From Candidatus Riflebacteria bacterium HGW-Riflebacteria-2 (lineage in GTDB: Bacteria > Muiribacteriota > Ozemobacteria > Ozemobacterales > Ozemobacteraceae): a stretch of 42,426 bases of DNA. The stretch spans positions 1-42,426 of the forward strand of contig PGYA01000037.1 of NCBI GenBank assembly GCA_002839435.1. Reading direction: 5' to 3'. A program made the position numbers and the translations under genes. Positions 23,965 through 31,660 of this stretch are shown here, piece after piece. Under the pieces are notes generated by a model. That model did no database searches, had not been told where the DNA came from, and was given only the letters and a program-made list of their open reading frames with translations. How positions within the stretch are numbered: position 1 is the first letter of the stretch; every line of letters begins with the position of its first letter.

Positions 23965-25434
23965 ATGAAATTCAAGTTATCTTTTATAGTTTTTGCAGTA
24001 TTTTGGTTAACCGCCTTTCTCTCGCCGGCAGTCGCAGCCGAGTCGGGTCTGGAAGCAGCCATGTCGATGCAGCAGGCCTTTGTCGATGTTGCGAGATCTC
24101 TCAAGCCAAGCGTTGTCAATATCCAGGTGGAGAAGACTGTCAGCGCTGGAATACGATGGAGCAATCCGTCTGGTGGTGACCCGGATAATGAATTTGAAGA
24201 CTTTTTCAAGCATTTTTTCAGAGGCCCCCGTCGGTTCAGTCCTGAGGAATTTAAGACCCAGGCAGCGGGTTCAGGTCTGATCATAAATTCTGACGGCACA
24301 ATTCTTACCAATAATCATGTGGTAAAAGATGCATCCAAGATCAAGGTCAAACTGCACGATGGCAGTGAGCTTGACGCCGAGATTATCGGTCAGGACCCGC
24401 AGACAGACCTGGCAGTTATCAGGGTGAAATCGGAAAAAGCTTTGAAGGCTGCTGAATTCGCAGACTCAGACAAGGTCGAAGCGGGTCAGTGGAGCATTGC
24501 AGTGGGTAACCCGCTGGGTCTTGAACAGACTGTAACCGTGGGTGTGGTCAGCGCTGTTGGTCGGTCTGGCATCGGCGCGAGTGCGATTGAAGATTTTATT
24601 CAAACAGATGCCAGCATAAACCCGGGTAACTCTGGTGGTCCGCTGGTTAACCTTAATGCCAAGGTAATTGGTATCAATACACTTATATTCAATGCTCCGG
24701 GTTCTGGTATCGGGTTTGCCATACCTTCGAATATGGCTTCGAGAATCGCTTCGCAAATCGCCAGTGGCGGCAAGGTAGAGCGGCCCTATATCGGAATAAG
24801 CATGCAGGCGGTTACTGACGAACTGGCTGGTCACTTCGGACTGAAAGATCGAGATGGTGCTGTGGTGATGGATACAGCTGAGGATGCTCCAGCTGATAAA
24901 GCAGGTATCAGGGCCATGGATATCATACGCAAAATTGACGACCGGCTGATGAAGAGCACTAACGACGTACAGAAATACATTTTGAGCCGCGGCGTCGGTT
25001 CTTCTGTCGATATTGAAGTTCTTAGAAACGGTAAGAAGGAAACCTACAAGGTTACACTAGAGCAGATGCCAGATAACTATGGCCTTTCACCGGCCGAAAG
25101 TGTGCAAACACCATCGAAGCGAAAGGGTGACATGGGACAGCTGGAGGAATTTGGCTTCAGGCTTCAGAAGCTTACTCCTGAGATGGCGCGGTCACTTGGC
25201 ATAACCGGCAGTGCAGGCGTTGTCGTTACCAATGTCAGAAGCGGGTCTCCGGCAGACAAAGCTGGTCTGAAGTCCGGAGATGTGATCACACAGATCAATG
25301 GCGTAGAAATACAAGAAGAGTCTGAAGCGGAGAACGCACTCAAAGAAGGCGGCCGCAATAACAGTTCGGTTTTTCTGGTTAACCGCTCCGGCACACCGAT
25401 GTTTCTCGTAATTCAGTCAGAGACAAAAGATTGA
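23965..25434 (+). CDS. Periplasmic serine protease of the HtrA/DegP family
   Basis: A 489-residue protein: signal peptide 1-25 (cut after AVAA), trypsin-like protease domain about 35-270, PDZ1 about 275-370 and PDZ2 about 385-480. The catalytic triad is H118 (NNHVV), D148 (QTDLAV) and S223 (GNSGGP). The acidic/Phe-rich LA loop (NEFEDFFKHFF) is typical of Do-type proteases. It degrades or refolds damaged envelope proteins. CAGGAGGA lies before the ATG. A terminator follows at 25469-25502, so it is monocistronic. The DegP/DegQ/DegS distinction is not decidable, but two PDZ domains favour DegP/DegQ. Confidence 0.95.
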   Translation: MKFKLSFIVFAVFWLTAFLSPAVAAESGLEAAMSMQQAFVDVARSLKPSVVNIQVEKTVSAGIRWSNPSGGDPDNEFEDFFKHFFRGPRRFSPEEFKTQAAGSGLIINSDGTILTNNHVVKDASKIKVKLHDGSELDAEIIGQDPQTDLAVIRVKSEKALKAAEFADSDKVEAGQWSIAVGNPLGLEQTVTVGVVSAVGRSGIGASAIEDFIQTDASINPGNSGGPLVNLNAKVIGINTLIFNAPGSGIGFAIPSNMASRIASQIASGGKVERPYIGISMQAVTDELAGHFGLKDRDGAVVMDTAEDAPADKAGIRAMDIIRKIDDRLMKSTNDVQKYILSRGVGSSVDIEVLRNGKKETYKVTLEQMPDNYGLSPAESVQTPSKRKGDMGQLEEFGFRLQKLTPEMARSLGITGSAGVVVTNVRSGSPADKAGLKSGDVITQINGVEIQEESEAENALKEGGRNNSSVFLVNRSGTPMFLVIQSETKD

Positions 25435-25468
25435 TTGCCTGAGTGACAGATGATTGCTGCTCTCTTGT

Positions 25469-25502
25469 GGGTCGCGCCTGTATGGGCGTGACCCTTTCTC
25501 TT
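25469..25502 (+). terminator. Rho-independent terminator after htrA
   Basis: A ten-pair stem, GGGTCGCGCC (25469-25478) with GGCGTGACCC (25485-25494), includes one G-T pair and is followed by TTTCTCTT. It lies 35 bases after the htrA stop. Confidence 0.7.
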
Positions 25503-25590
25503 AAGGGGCGGTTTCGTCGGGTTCGGACTCATGCAAACAACTTCAGTTGCCGATAGTTATTCTGCAAAGAATCTGCAGGGAGTTGAAGGC

Positions 25591-25749
25591 ATGCTTAAAG
25601 AACTGACCATAGCTGTTGCATTAACCGTAATATTTTCGATCGGTGTTGGCATACTCTTCGTGAGAACGCTTATTGAGATGCTTGAATTGTTCTTCAACGG
25701 AGAAATAGACAAAAACGAACCTGCAGCCTCAAAAGGCCGAAACAAGTAA
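25591..25749 (+). CDS. Small single-pass membrane protein
   Basis: A 52-residue protein with one hydrophobic helix (about residues 5-26, ELTIAVALTVIFSIGVGILFV) and a charged Lys/Asp tail. The ATG at 25591 is preferred because AGGGAG lies eight bases before it; the frame also allows an ATG at 25531 (72 residues) with a poor ribosome site. It is isolated between a terminator and a convergent gene. No family recognised; oxaloacetate decarboxylase gamma-like or similar short subunits have comparable layout, but nothing specific supports that. Confidence 0.5.
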   Translation: MLKELTIAVALTVIFSIGVGILFVRTLIEMLELFFNGEIDKNEPAASKGRNK

Positions 25750-25756
25750 AAGCAAA

Positions 25757-26371
25757 TCAGTTGCGCAGGGTTCCATGTATGGAACAATGAAAAAGCCTTC
25801 TGCCATCCTTGTAGATGATAGAATAACTGCCGCCGCGTGGGCACATCGGTATTTCCTGTAGAGCGCCGACTTCTAAGAGCTTTTCTGCATTGAATTTAGT
25901 CATGCGCGTTCCGGTTTTGCGGTCGTAAAACAGCACTGCCAGAATTAAAGATCGCATGCGTGCGAAGCACTTTACCCTGAAATCTTTTTCGTATTCTTCG
26001 ACCTTGTCGAGTGATTCCTGATAGTCTGCTCTGGCGCGGGCATATGGCTTGAATAGATCGCGGTCGCTCTGTATGTTGATTTTTGTCGTGTCTGTCTGGG
26101 AAATTCTCTGAACCAGATCGAGATATGAAGTCTGGTAGTTCTGGTGAACTTCCTGCAGTCTCAATTGTTCGAACAGTGTTTTTTCGCTGGCATCGTCGAT
26201 AGAGATAGGTGTGCCCTGGTATGCATCGGGGTCATAGTCAGATATAGGGGTTTTCCATTGCAGCCAGGTTGCGGCATACGCAAAAAGAGCCAGGAAAACA
26301 AAAAGCATTCCCAGCCAGTAAAGTCTTTGCCCTGAAAAAATATCCTTGGTGTTCACTTGATTCAGGTTCAC
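25757..26371 (-). CDS. Membrane-anchored protein with C-terminal Cys-Gly motif
   Basis: A 204-residue protein with one N-terminal membrane helix (about 18-37), then an extended, probably helical extracytoplasmic region with charged residues. The C-terminal segment reads CPRGGSYSIIYKDGRRLFHCSIHGT. A CPxGGxYxI...CSxHG ending of this kind is frequent in pilin-like or secretion-associated proteins of several uncultured phyla, where the two cysteines could form a disulfide. A pilin-type prepilin peptidase site is not seen. Function unknown. It diverges from the FHA-CpaE gene. Confidence 0.7.
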   Translation of the reverse strand: MNLNQVNTKDIFSGQRLYWLGMLFVFLALFAYAATWLQWKTPISDYDPDAYQGTPISIDDASEKTLFEQLRLQEVHQNYQTSYLDLVQRISQTDTTKINIQSDRDLFKPYARARADYQESLDKVEEYEKDFRVKCFARMRSLILAVLFYDRKTGTRMTKFNAEKLLEVGALQEIPMCPRGGSYSIIYKDGRRLFHCSIHGTLRN

Positions 26372-26449
26372 ATCATAATATCTTTGGCTTCGTCTGTCAA
26401 TTTTAGTGCGTTTGATTGCCGGTTTTGCAAAAAGATTTTTTTCTTGAGT

Positions 26450-26477
26450 TTGACCTGACGACGTCTTATGATATAAT
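26450..26477 (+). promoter_or_regulatory. Sigma-70-type promoter of the FHA/kinase/phosphatase run
   Basis: TTGACC (26450-26455), 16 bases, then a perfect TATAAT (26472-26477). The FHA-CpaE ATG at 26510 follows with GGGGGAAG as ribosome site, giving a leader of about 25 bases. Confidence 0.8.
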
Positions 26478-26509
26478 CCGTGCTCATAAGTACACGGGGG
26501 GAAGTAAAA

Positions 26510-27688
26510 ATGTCTGACGAATCCAAAAAGACCGTCTTCAGAAAAGTAGTAGTTCCCGAGGAAATGAAAAAGAAGTTTCTCGTCGGGAATTCTGCACCAT
26601 ATCTTGGTAAGCCAATTGAGCTGCCGACCGGTTCGTCTTTTACTATAGGAAGAGAGGAAGGCCGGACTCTACAGCTGCCAAGTGATATGGTATCGCGTTT
26701 GCATGCCACAATCGAATCACGTGACGGCAAAATTGTTCTGATCGACAAGGAAAGTTCAAACGGGACATTTCTGAACGGCGAACAGATCACGCCTGTAGAC
26801 GCGTATGTACTTTCCCATAAAGATGTTATTAAGTTTGACACCTTCGAATTTATATATGTAGACACAGCAGTCGGAGACATATGGCAGACTCTCAAGCCAT
26901 TATCCCGTGAAGGATCCCAGATTGTCTGCTTCTACAGTCCCAAGGGCGGCAGTGGTATCAGTTCAATCATCGTGAATCTGGCTTATATTCTTGCGAAAAA
27001 GTCGGAAAAGAAAGTTGCGATTGTCGATCTTGACCTGCGTTTTGGCGACATTCTCACTTTCATGAATGGCAAAATAGGTGCTTCAATCACTGAATTAACC
27101 AGAGAAACCGAGATCACTCCCGAGAATATCGTTAATTACATGCACAAAGGCCCTGATTTCGATTATCTGCCGGCTCCCAAGAAGTCTGAACATGCAGATC
27201 TGGTGAATTCAGGCCATATCAAGTCAATCCTGTGGAGTCTGCAGTCAAAGTATGACTTTGTGCTGGTTGATCTCAAGAGCGAGATCGATGATGTTTCAAT
27301 AACCAGCTGGGAGCTTTCAAACCTGATTTATCTGGTTGCTTTGCCAGAAATCGGACACCTGCTGGCTGCCCGCCGGGTTATTGAAATAATGAATACTTTC
27401 AAATACCCTGAGAGCAAATTCAAGCTGCTGGTCAACAAGATCGGCCGCGAAGGTGCCGTCAGCGCTGATGAGGTTCGGGCTTTCCTCAAGAAAGACATAA
27501 CTACTCTGGCGTATGCTCCTGATGATGCAATTCTTACCTCGAACGGCGGCAAGCTGCTGTTAAACGAAAAACCTTCCTCTCCTCTGACGCAGGGGCTGAT
27601 CAATTTGAACCGCATGATAGTCGGAGAAGAATCGATAGCAGAAGAAGGCGGTATTTTTTCAAAACTGAAATCGATGTTAGGGTTTTAA
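26510..27688 (+). CDS. FHA domain fused to a CpaE/MinD-like ATPase lacking the P-loop lysine
   Basis: A 392-residue protein. An FHA domain (about 35-115) keeps the phosphothreonine-binding residues: G47-R48, S62-R63-x-H65 and SSNGT at 82-86. A MinD/CpaE-like domain (about 136-375) follows. Its deviant Walker A reads KGGSGISS (145-152): the signature lysine K145 is present, but the catalytic P-loop lysine is Ile150. Walker A' IVDLDLRFGD is intact. CpaE proteins of Flp pilus systems show a similar loss. It may bind a nucleotide without hydrolysis and act as a localisation scaffold controlled by phosphorylation. It lies 30 bases upstream of the kinase gene, whose phosphothreonines the FHA domain could read. 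Confidence 0.9.
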   Translation: MSDESKKTVFRKVVVPEEMKKKFLVGNSAPYLGKPIELPTGSSFTIGREEGRTLQLPSDMVSRLHATIESRDGKIVLIDKESSNGTFLNGEQITPVDAYVLSHKDVIKFDTFEFIYVDTAVGDIWQTLKPLSREGSQIVCFYSPKGGSGISSIIVNLAYILAKKSEKKVAIVDLDLRFGDILTFMNGKIGASITELTRETEITPENIVNYMHKGPDFDYLPAPKKSEHADLVNSGHIKSILWSLQSKYDFVLVDLKSEIDDVSITSWELSNLIYLVALPEIGHLLAARRVIEIMNTFKYPESKFKLLVNKIGREGAVSADEVRAFLKKDITTLAYAPDDAILTSNGGKLLLNEKPSSPLTQGLINLNRMIVGEESIAEEGGIFSKLKSMLGF

Positions 27689-27718
27689 TAGACTCGAATT
27701 TCTCTAGAGAGAATCTGT

Positions 27719-29518
27719 TTGGCTGATTATTGTAACAAACGTGCCGGGAACTATACTATCCTGAATAAAATCGGTGATGGTGGTTTTGCTACTGTATATC
27801 TTGCGCAGCATTCTGTTCTCGAGAAAAAAGCAGCCGTCAAATTTCTACTTGAAGACTGGGTTGGTGAGCCCGATGTGGTTTCGCGCTTTTTTGATGAAGC
27901 CCGCACCATGGAGCGACTGCACGATAATCCTAACATAGTTAAGATCATCGACATCGCTACGGTTGAAAAATGCTCAGAAGAAGGTTTGCCGCCTTATTTC
28001 ATCATGGAATACATCGACGGCCACTCACTTGAAGAGCATGTCAAGTCAGACGAGCCATTTACTCTCGAAGATATAGTCAAGATAATGTCCTGCGCGTTAT
28101 CAGCCCTTCAGCATTGTCACGACATGGGTGTTGTACATCGCGATGTCAAGCCCAGCAATTTTATGATTACTAAGGGTGGCGACGTCAAACTTACCGACTT
28201 TGGTATTGCGAAAGCAACTATCAACACCAGCAAAACCGGAGAGGGCCTGACGTTGGGTTCTACCGACTACATGTCGCCCGAGCAGGCCTTGGGTAAGCGC
28301 GATCTCGATTATCGCTCAGACATTTATTCGCTCGGCGTTTCCCTTTATCAGATGGTTTGCGATCGTCTGCCTTTCATCGGTGATAGCCCAAATGCGATAG
28401 CGTTGATGCATATTCAGGAAAAGCTGGTGCCTCCGGTCGAGCTTATTCCAGAAATTCCAATGCGACTTAATGACATAATTGTAAAGGCGATGGCCAAGGA
28501 TCGCGAGCATAGATTCCAGTCCTGCACCGAGATGCTCGAAGAGTTGCGCAAGCTTGACCAGCCTTATGAGGCAAGCATTGAAATGCCGGCCGTCGATATA
28601 ACCGGCATGCATGATGATCTCATGGAAGACCACATTACCGGCGTGCATTCTACTGCCGATGGAACCACTACAAAAAGTGTGTCTGCCGTAAAACCGCCAG
28701 CCTCGCTGATCAATGCCATTCGTGTCGTGCTGATCATCTTTGCTTTTACCATGATTTTTCTGCTCGTGTTCAAGGGTCTCAATTATTTTACGAGAACGCG
28801 TCTGGTGGTTCAGACTTACCCGCAGGGTGCATCAGTCACGCTCAACAATGATGTTGTGGGCAGCAGCCCGGTAGATCTATATCTGCCGCCGATGGGCTAC
28901 CTGATAACCCTCAGCCTGCCAGGTTACGCTACTGCCAGTTATTATAACGACCTGGCGGCGCGCCAGAGCTTTGAGCTCAATCGCAAACTGATCGAACTAG
29001 AACCAGCTGCCATGGCTCCTTTTACCAGTGAGCTGGCGGCGCTTACTGCGCTGATAAAAAAAATGCCCGATGAGGCGCCCAGAAACAAAAAAGACCTGGC
29101 CGAATATGAAGAACAGCGCGTTGCCGTTGAAAAGTCATGGGAAAGCCTTTATGAAAAGCTGCGCGACAACTCAGACGATGAACGATTCAATCATATGTTT
29201 ATCGATGTCTGTAGAAAAGTTGCTGGCATAAGCAAGGCTGAGGCTTTTTATGACAGGCTGATAGCAGAAAAGCCTTCAGCTATGGTCTATGCCTTTGCCG
29301 GCAGCCTGAAAATGCTGAAGAAAAACACCAAGGACGCGCTCAGGCTTTACATGGAAGCCTGGACAAGAGACCAGAATAATAGATACCTTCTTAATGCACT
29401 CGGAGATTTCTTCATCGCCGATAAAAAGCCTGACAGGGCTAAACAATACCTTGAGATGTCTCTATTCCTGTACCCACAACAGGACAACATTCGCAAGAAA
29501 CTGGCTGAAATGAATTGA
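27719..29518 (+). CDS. Transmembrane Ser/Thr protein kinase with PEGA domain and TPR-like tail
   Basis: A 599-residue Hanks-type kinase. Glycine-rich loop GDGGFATV (19-26), ATP lysine K41, alpha-C Glu E60, HRDVKPSN at 140-147 (catalytic D142), DFG at 160-162 and MSPEQ at about 185. A membrane helix spans about 333-357. Outside it are a PEGA domain (about 360-430) and a helical region, about 540-599, with a TPR-like pattern. PEGA domains may bind surface polymers, so the outside part could sense the envelope. The start is a TTG at 27719 with AGAGAG just upstream. The partner phosphatase gene begins 12 bases after the stop. All catalytic residues are present. Confidence 0.92.
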   Translation: MADYCNKRAGNYTILNKIGDGGFATVYLAQHSVLEKKAAVKFLLEDWVGEPDVVSRFFDEARTMERLHDNPNIVKIIDIATVEKCSEEGLPPYFIMEYIDGHSLEEHVKSDEPFTLEDIVKIMSCALSALQHCHDMGVVHRDVKPSNFMITKGGDVKLTDFGIAKATINTSKTGEGLTLGSTDYMSPEQALGKRDLDYRSDIYSLGVSLYQMVCDRLPFIGDSPNAIALMHIQEKLVPPVELIPEIPMRLNDIIVKAMAKDREHRFQSCTEMLEELRKLDQPYEASIEMPAVDITGMHDDLMEDHITGVHSTADGTTTKSVSAVKPPASLINAIRVVLIIFAFTMIFLLVFKGLNYFTRTRLVVQTYPQGASVTLNNDVVGSSPVDLYLPPMGYLITLSLPGYATASYYNDLAARQSFELNRKLIELEPAAMAPFTSELAALTALIKKMPDEAPRNKKDLAEYEEQRVAVEKSWESLYEKLRDNSDDERFNHMFIDVCRKVAGISKAEAFYDRLIAEKPSAMVYAFAGSLKMLKKNTKDALRLYMEAWTRDQNNRYLLNALGDFFIADKKPDRAKQYLEMSLFLYPQQDNIRKKLAEMN

Positions 29519-29530
29519 CCGGGAGGAAAT

Positions 29531-30292
29531 GTGCGTTATTCGGCTTACGGTAATACGCATGTAGGAAAAGTTCGAGATCACAACGAAGATTCCTTTTTCG
29601 TTTCGGATGAAGGTGGATTCTTCATTGTTGCAGACGGCATGGGAGGACTTGCTGCCGGCGAAGTTGCTTCGAAAATAGCAAAAGATACTATTTCCAAGGC
29701 GCTTAAAAAGAACGGTGACTCAGGCGCACCTTTTGACAGGGTGTTGCGTGAGGCGATAGAAGCTGCCAACGCCCGTGTCAGAGAAGCACTGGTCGAGAAC
29801 CCTTCGGCCAGGGGAATGGGCAGTACCTGCGTTGTACTGGCTTTTAAAGACGGTGATTTTTATATCGCCTATGTTGGTGACAGCAGAATTTATTTGTTTC
29901 GAAACAGCCATCTCAAGCAGATAACCCGCGACCATTCCTATGTCGAGGAATTGTTTCTGCGCGGCCTGATCAGTGCCGAGGAAAAAATCGACCATCCATA
30001 CAAGAGTTCTATTACCAGATACATCGGCCATGCTGAAAAGATCGAAGTTGATATTACTTCCGGGCCATTGTCGAATGATGATATTTTCCTGCTCTGCTCT
30101 GACGGATTGACCGGAGAAGTGCCAGACGACGTCATCGAAGAGGTTCTCAAAACGACTACTGAAATTAAAGATGGCGTCGAAAAGCTTATAACGCTTGCCC
30201 TTGAACACGGTGGCAACGATAATATCAGCGTGATAGCGGTCAAGGTCGAGAAAAAGAAACCCGGTTTCTTCAAAAAGCTTTTTAACTGGTGA
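29531..30292 (+). CDS. PP2C-family protein phosphatase
   Basis: A 253-residue PPM/PP2C phosphatase. Metal-binding motifs: VRDHNEDS near residue 15, VADGMGG near 34, AYVGDSRIYL near 116, LLCSDGLTGEV near 193 and GGNDNISV near 230. It removes phosphate from Ser/Thr in a metal-dependent way and would oppose the adjacent kinase. Start is GTG at 29531 with GGGAGGA directly upstream. It resembles the Stp phosphatases paired with PknB-type kinases. No transmembrane segment, so it acts in the cytoplasm. Confidence 0.95.
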   Translation: MRYSAYGNTHVGKVRDHNEDSFFVSDEGGFFIVADGMGGLAAGEVASKIAKDTISKALKKNGDSGAPFDRVLREAIEAANARVREALVENPSARGMGSTCVVLAFKDGDFYIAYVGDSRIYLFRNSHLKQITRDHSYVEELFLRGLISAEEKIDHPYKSSITRYIGHAEKIEVDITSGPLSNDDIFLLCSDGLTGEVPDDVIEEVLKTTTEIKDGVEKLITLALEHGGNDNISVIAVKVEKKKPGFFKKLFNW

Positions 30293-30306
30293 TTGCTCGC
30301 CGGTTT

Positions 30307-31524
30307 TCAGTTCAGTCCGAAGACTTCTTTGATCAGCGAAAACATGTTCCAGGTGCCTTTTTCGAATTCTTCACCGGTAAGGGTTGCGCAGAGTTTTTTC
30401 ATTGCCATCAAAACATCAGTTCCTTCGCTGCTTTTTGACAAGACAAAGGGAACGCCTTTGTTGACTGAAGGCACAACAATGTTGCCTTCGCTTGGTATGA
30501 AGTGGCTGATGGCATAACGCAACGATTTTTCTACCTTGGCGGGCTCAAGACCCATAGATTTGAAGGCGCGGTTGAGAACAACCTTGATTTTGTCGCGCGG
30601 AACTTTAATTCGTTGCAGCAGGTCAAGCAGCAGCTTGGTGTTCTTGATGAAAGTCAGTTCCATCGTCATCATAAGCATGACCAGGTCGCTGATTTCGATA
30701 ATTTTCAGTTCAAGGTCAGAAAGCTGGTTATGTGTGTCAATAATGACAAAGTCGTAATTAGCCCTGAGAATATCAACAATATGCTCGACCAGCATGGGCT
30801 TGATCGTTTCGGCCAGCTCAGGCAGCGGTGGGGGCAGCAGCACTTTCAGGCCGCTGGGATGTGTGGTCAACTGTCTTTCAATATTTGCCAGTTTGATCGG
30901 GGGGCGTTCGCCGACCAGTTTGTGAATGTGGTTATCGGTCGGAAGACCCAGCAGAATAGCCTGGTCGCCAAATGCCAGGTTCATGTCGAGCAGAACGACC
31001 TTTTTTTTCCAGTAACGCGCCAGCATTACGGCAGTGTTCGCGGCAATAACTGATTTGCCGGCGCCGCCTTTGACATTGAAAAAGGTAATCACCTTGCCGG
31101 CCTGAGTTTTGCTCATTCCTTCTTCGAGCAGTTGAGGTGCCCGACGGGTATAGAGATCGCGTGATTCTTTGGCAAAGCCCGGATAAAGGCCAATCAGGCG
31201 AAGGAATTCATTTTTTGGCAGGTACATCAGATGAAATTCCTGATACCCAACCAGGGTTGACAGCGCTGGCGTGCCATTGAGGATTTCGACTTCGCCGTAG
31301 GTGTCGCCCGGGTCAAGATTGAACAGGGTGCTTTTGCGCTGCCGATAGGTTTTGGTTACTGTCAGCTGTCCTTCTACCACAAACACAAGTTCGTCGAGTG
31401 CTTCTTTTTCTTTGATAACGACTGTGCCAGATGCATACTTCTTGAAACGGCAGATCTTTTTCAGTTTTTCGAGTTCACGAAAAGGGAGCGTGCTGAAGAA
31501 CGGAAATATTTTGAAATCAATCAT
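30307..31524 (-). CDS. Cyclic-nucleotide-binding-fold domain fused to a MinD/CpaE ATPase
   Basis: A 405-residue protein. An N-terminal Crp-like sensor domain (about 8-125) shows the jelly-roll pattern VVIKEKEALDELVFVVEGQL and GEVEILNGTPALST. The arginine that binds the cyclic phosphate in Crp is not kept in the last motif, so the ligand is uncertain. The MinD/ParA-like ATPase (about 134-380) has an intact deviant Walker A, KGGAGKS at 142-148, and LLDMNLAFGD. No DNA-binding domain is seen. ATG at 31524 is preferred over the longer frame. It faces the kinase run tail-to-tail and probably shares its pathway. The intact lysine contrasts with the Ile of the FHA-fused paralogue. Confidence 0.9.
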   Translation of the reverse strand: MIDFKIFPFFSTLPFRELEKLKKICRFKKYASGTVVIKEKEALDELVFVVEGQLTVTKTYRQRKSTLFNLDPGDTYGEVEILNGTPALSTLVGYQEFHLMYLPKNEFLRLIGLYPGFAKESRDLYTRRAPQLLEEGMSKTQAGKVITFFNVKGGAGKSVIAANTAVMLARYWKKKVVLLDMNLAFGDQAILLGLPTDNHIHKLVGERPPIKLANIERQLTTHPSGLKVLLPPPLPELAETIKPMLVEHIVDILRANYDFVIIDTHNQLSDLELKIIEISDLVMLMMTMELTFIKNTKLLLDLLQRIKVPRDKIKVVLNRAFKSMGLEPAKVEKSLRYAISHFIPSEGNIVVPSVNKGVPFVLSKSSEGTDVLMAMKKLCATLTGEEFEKGTWNMFSLIKEVFGLN

Positions 31525-31567
31525 AATGTTCTCACTTCTGACAATGTATATTTTACCTACCGAGAAG

Positions 31568-31596
31568 AAAATACTTGTAAATACAGAATTTTGCAA
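31568..31596 (-). promoter_or_regulatory. Possible promoter of the cNMP-CpaE gene
   Basis: On the minus strand TTGCAA (31591-31596), 17 bases, then TATTTT (31568-31573). Plausible spacing, moderate match. It is 44 bases before the ATG at 31524. Confidence 0.4.
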
Positions 31597-31609
31597 GAAA
31601 AGTAAACTT

Positions 31610-31636
31610 TTGCGAAAAAATAGGGTAGACTATAAA
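31610..31636 (+). promoter_or_regulatory. Possible promoter of the SH3b hydrolase gene
   Basis: TTGCGA (31610-31615), 15 bases, then TATAAA (31631-31636). The short spacer weakens the call. The divergent cNMP-CpaE promoter overlaps the same 100 bases. Confidence 0.35.
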
Positions 31637-31660
31637 AACAAGTGCGAAGGGGGCCCTAAG

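Noticed and set aside
30307..31524. Crp/Fnr transcription regulator
   Set aside because: After the sensor domain comes a P-loop ATPase, with no helix-turn-helix.
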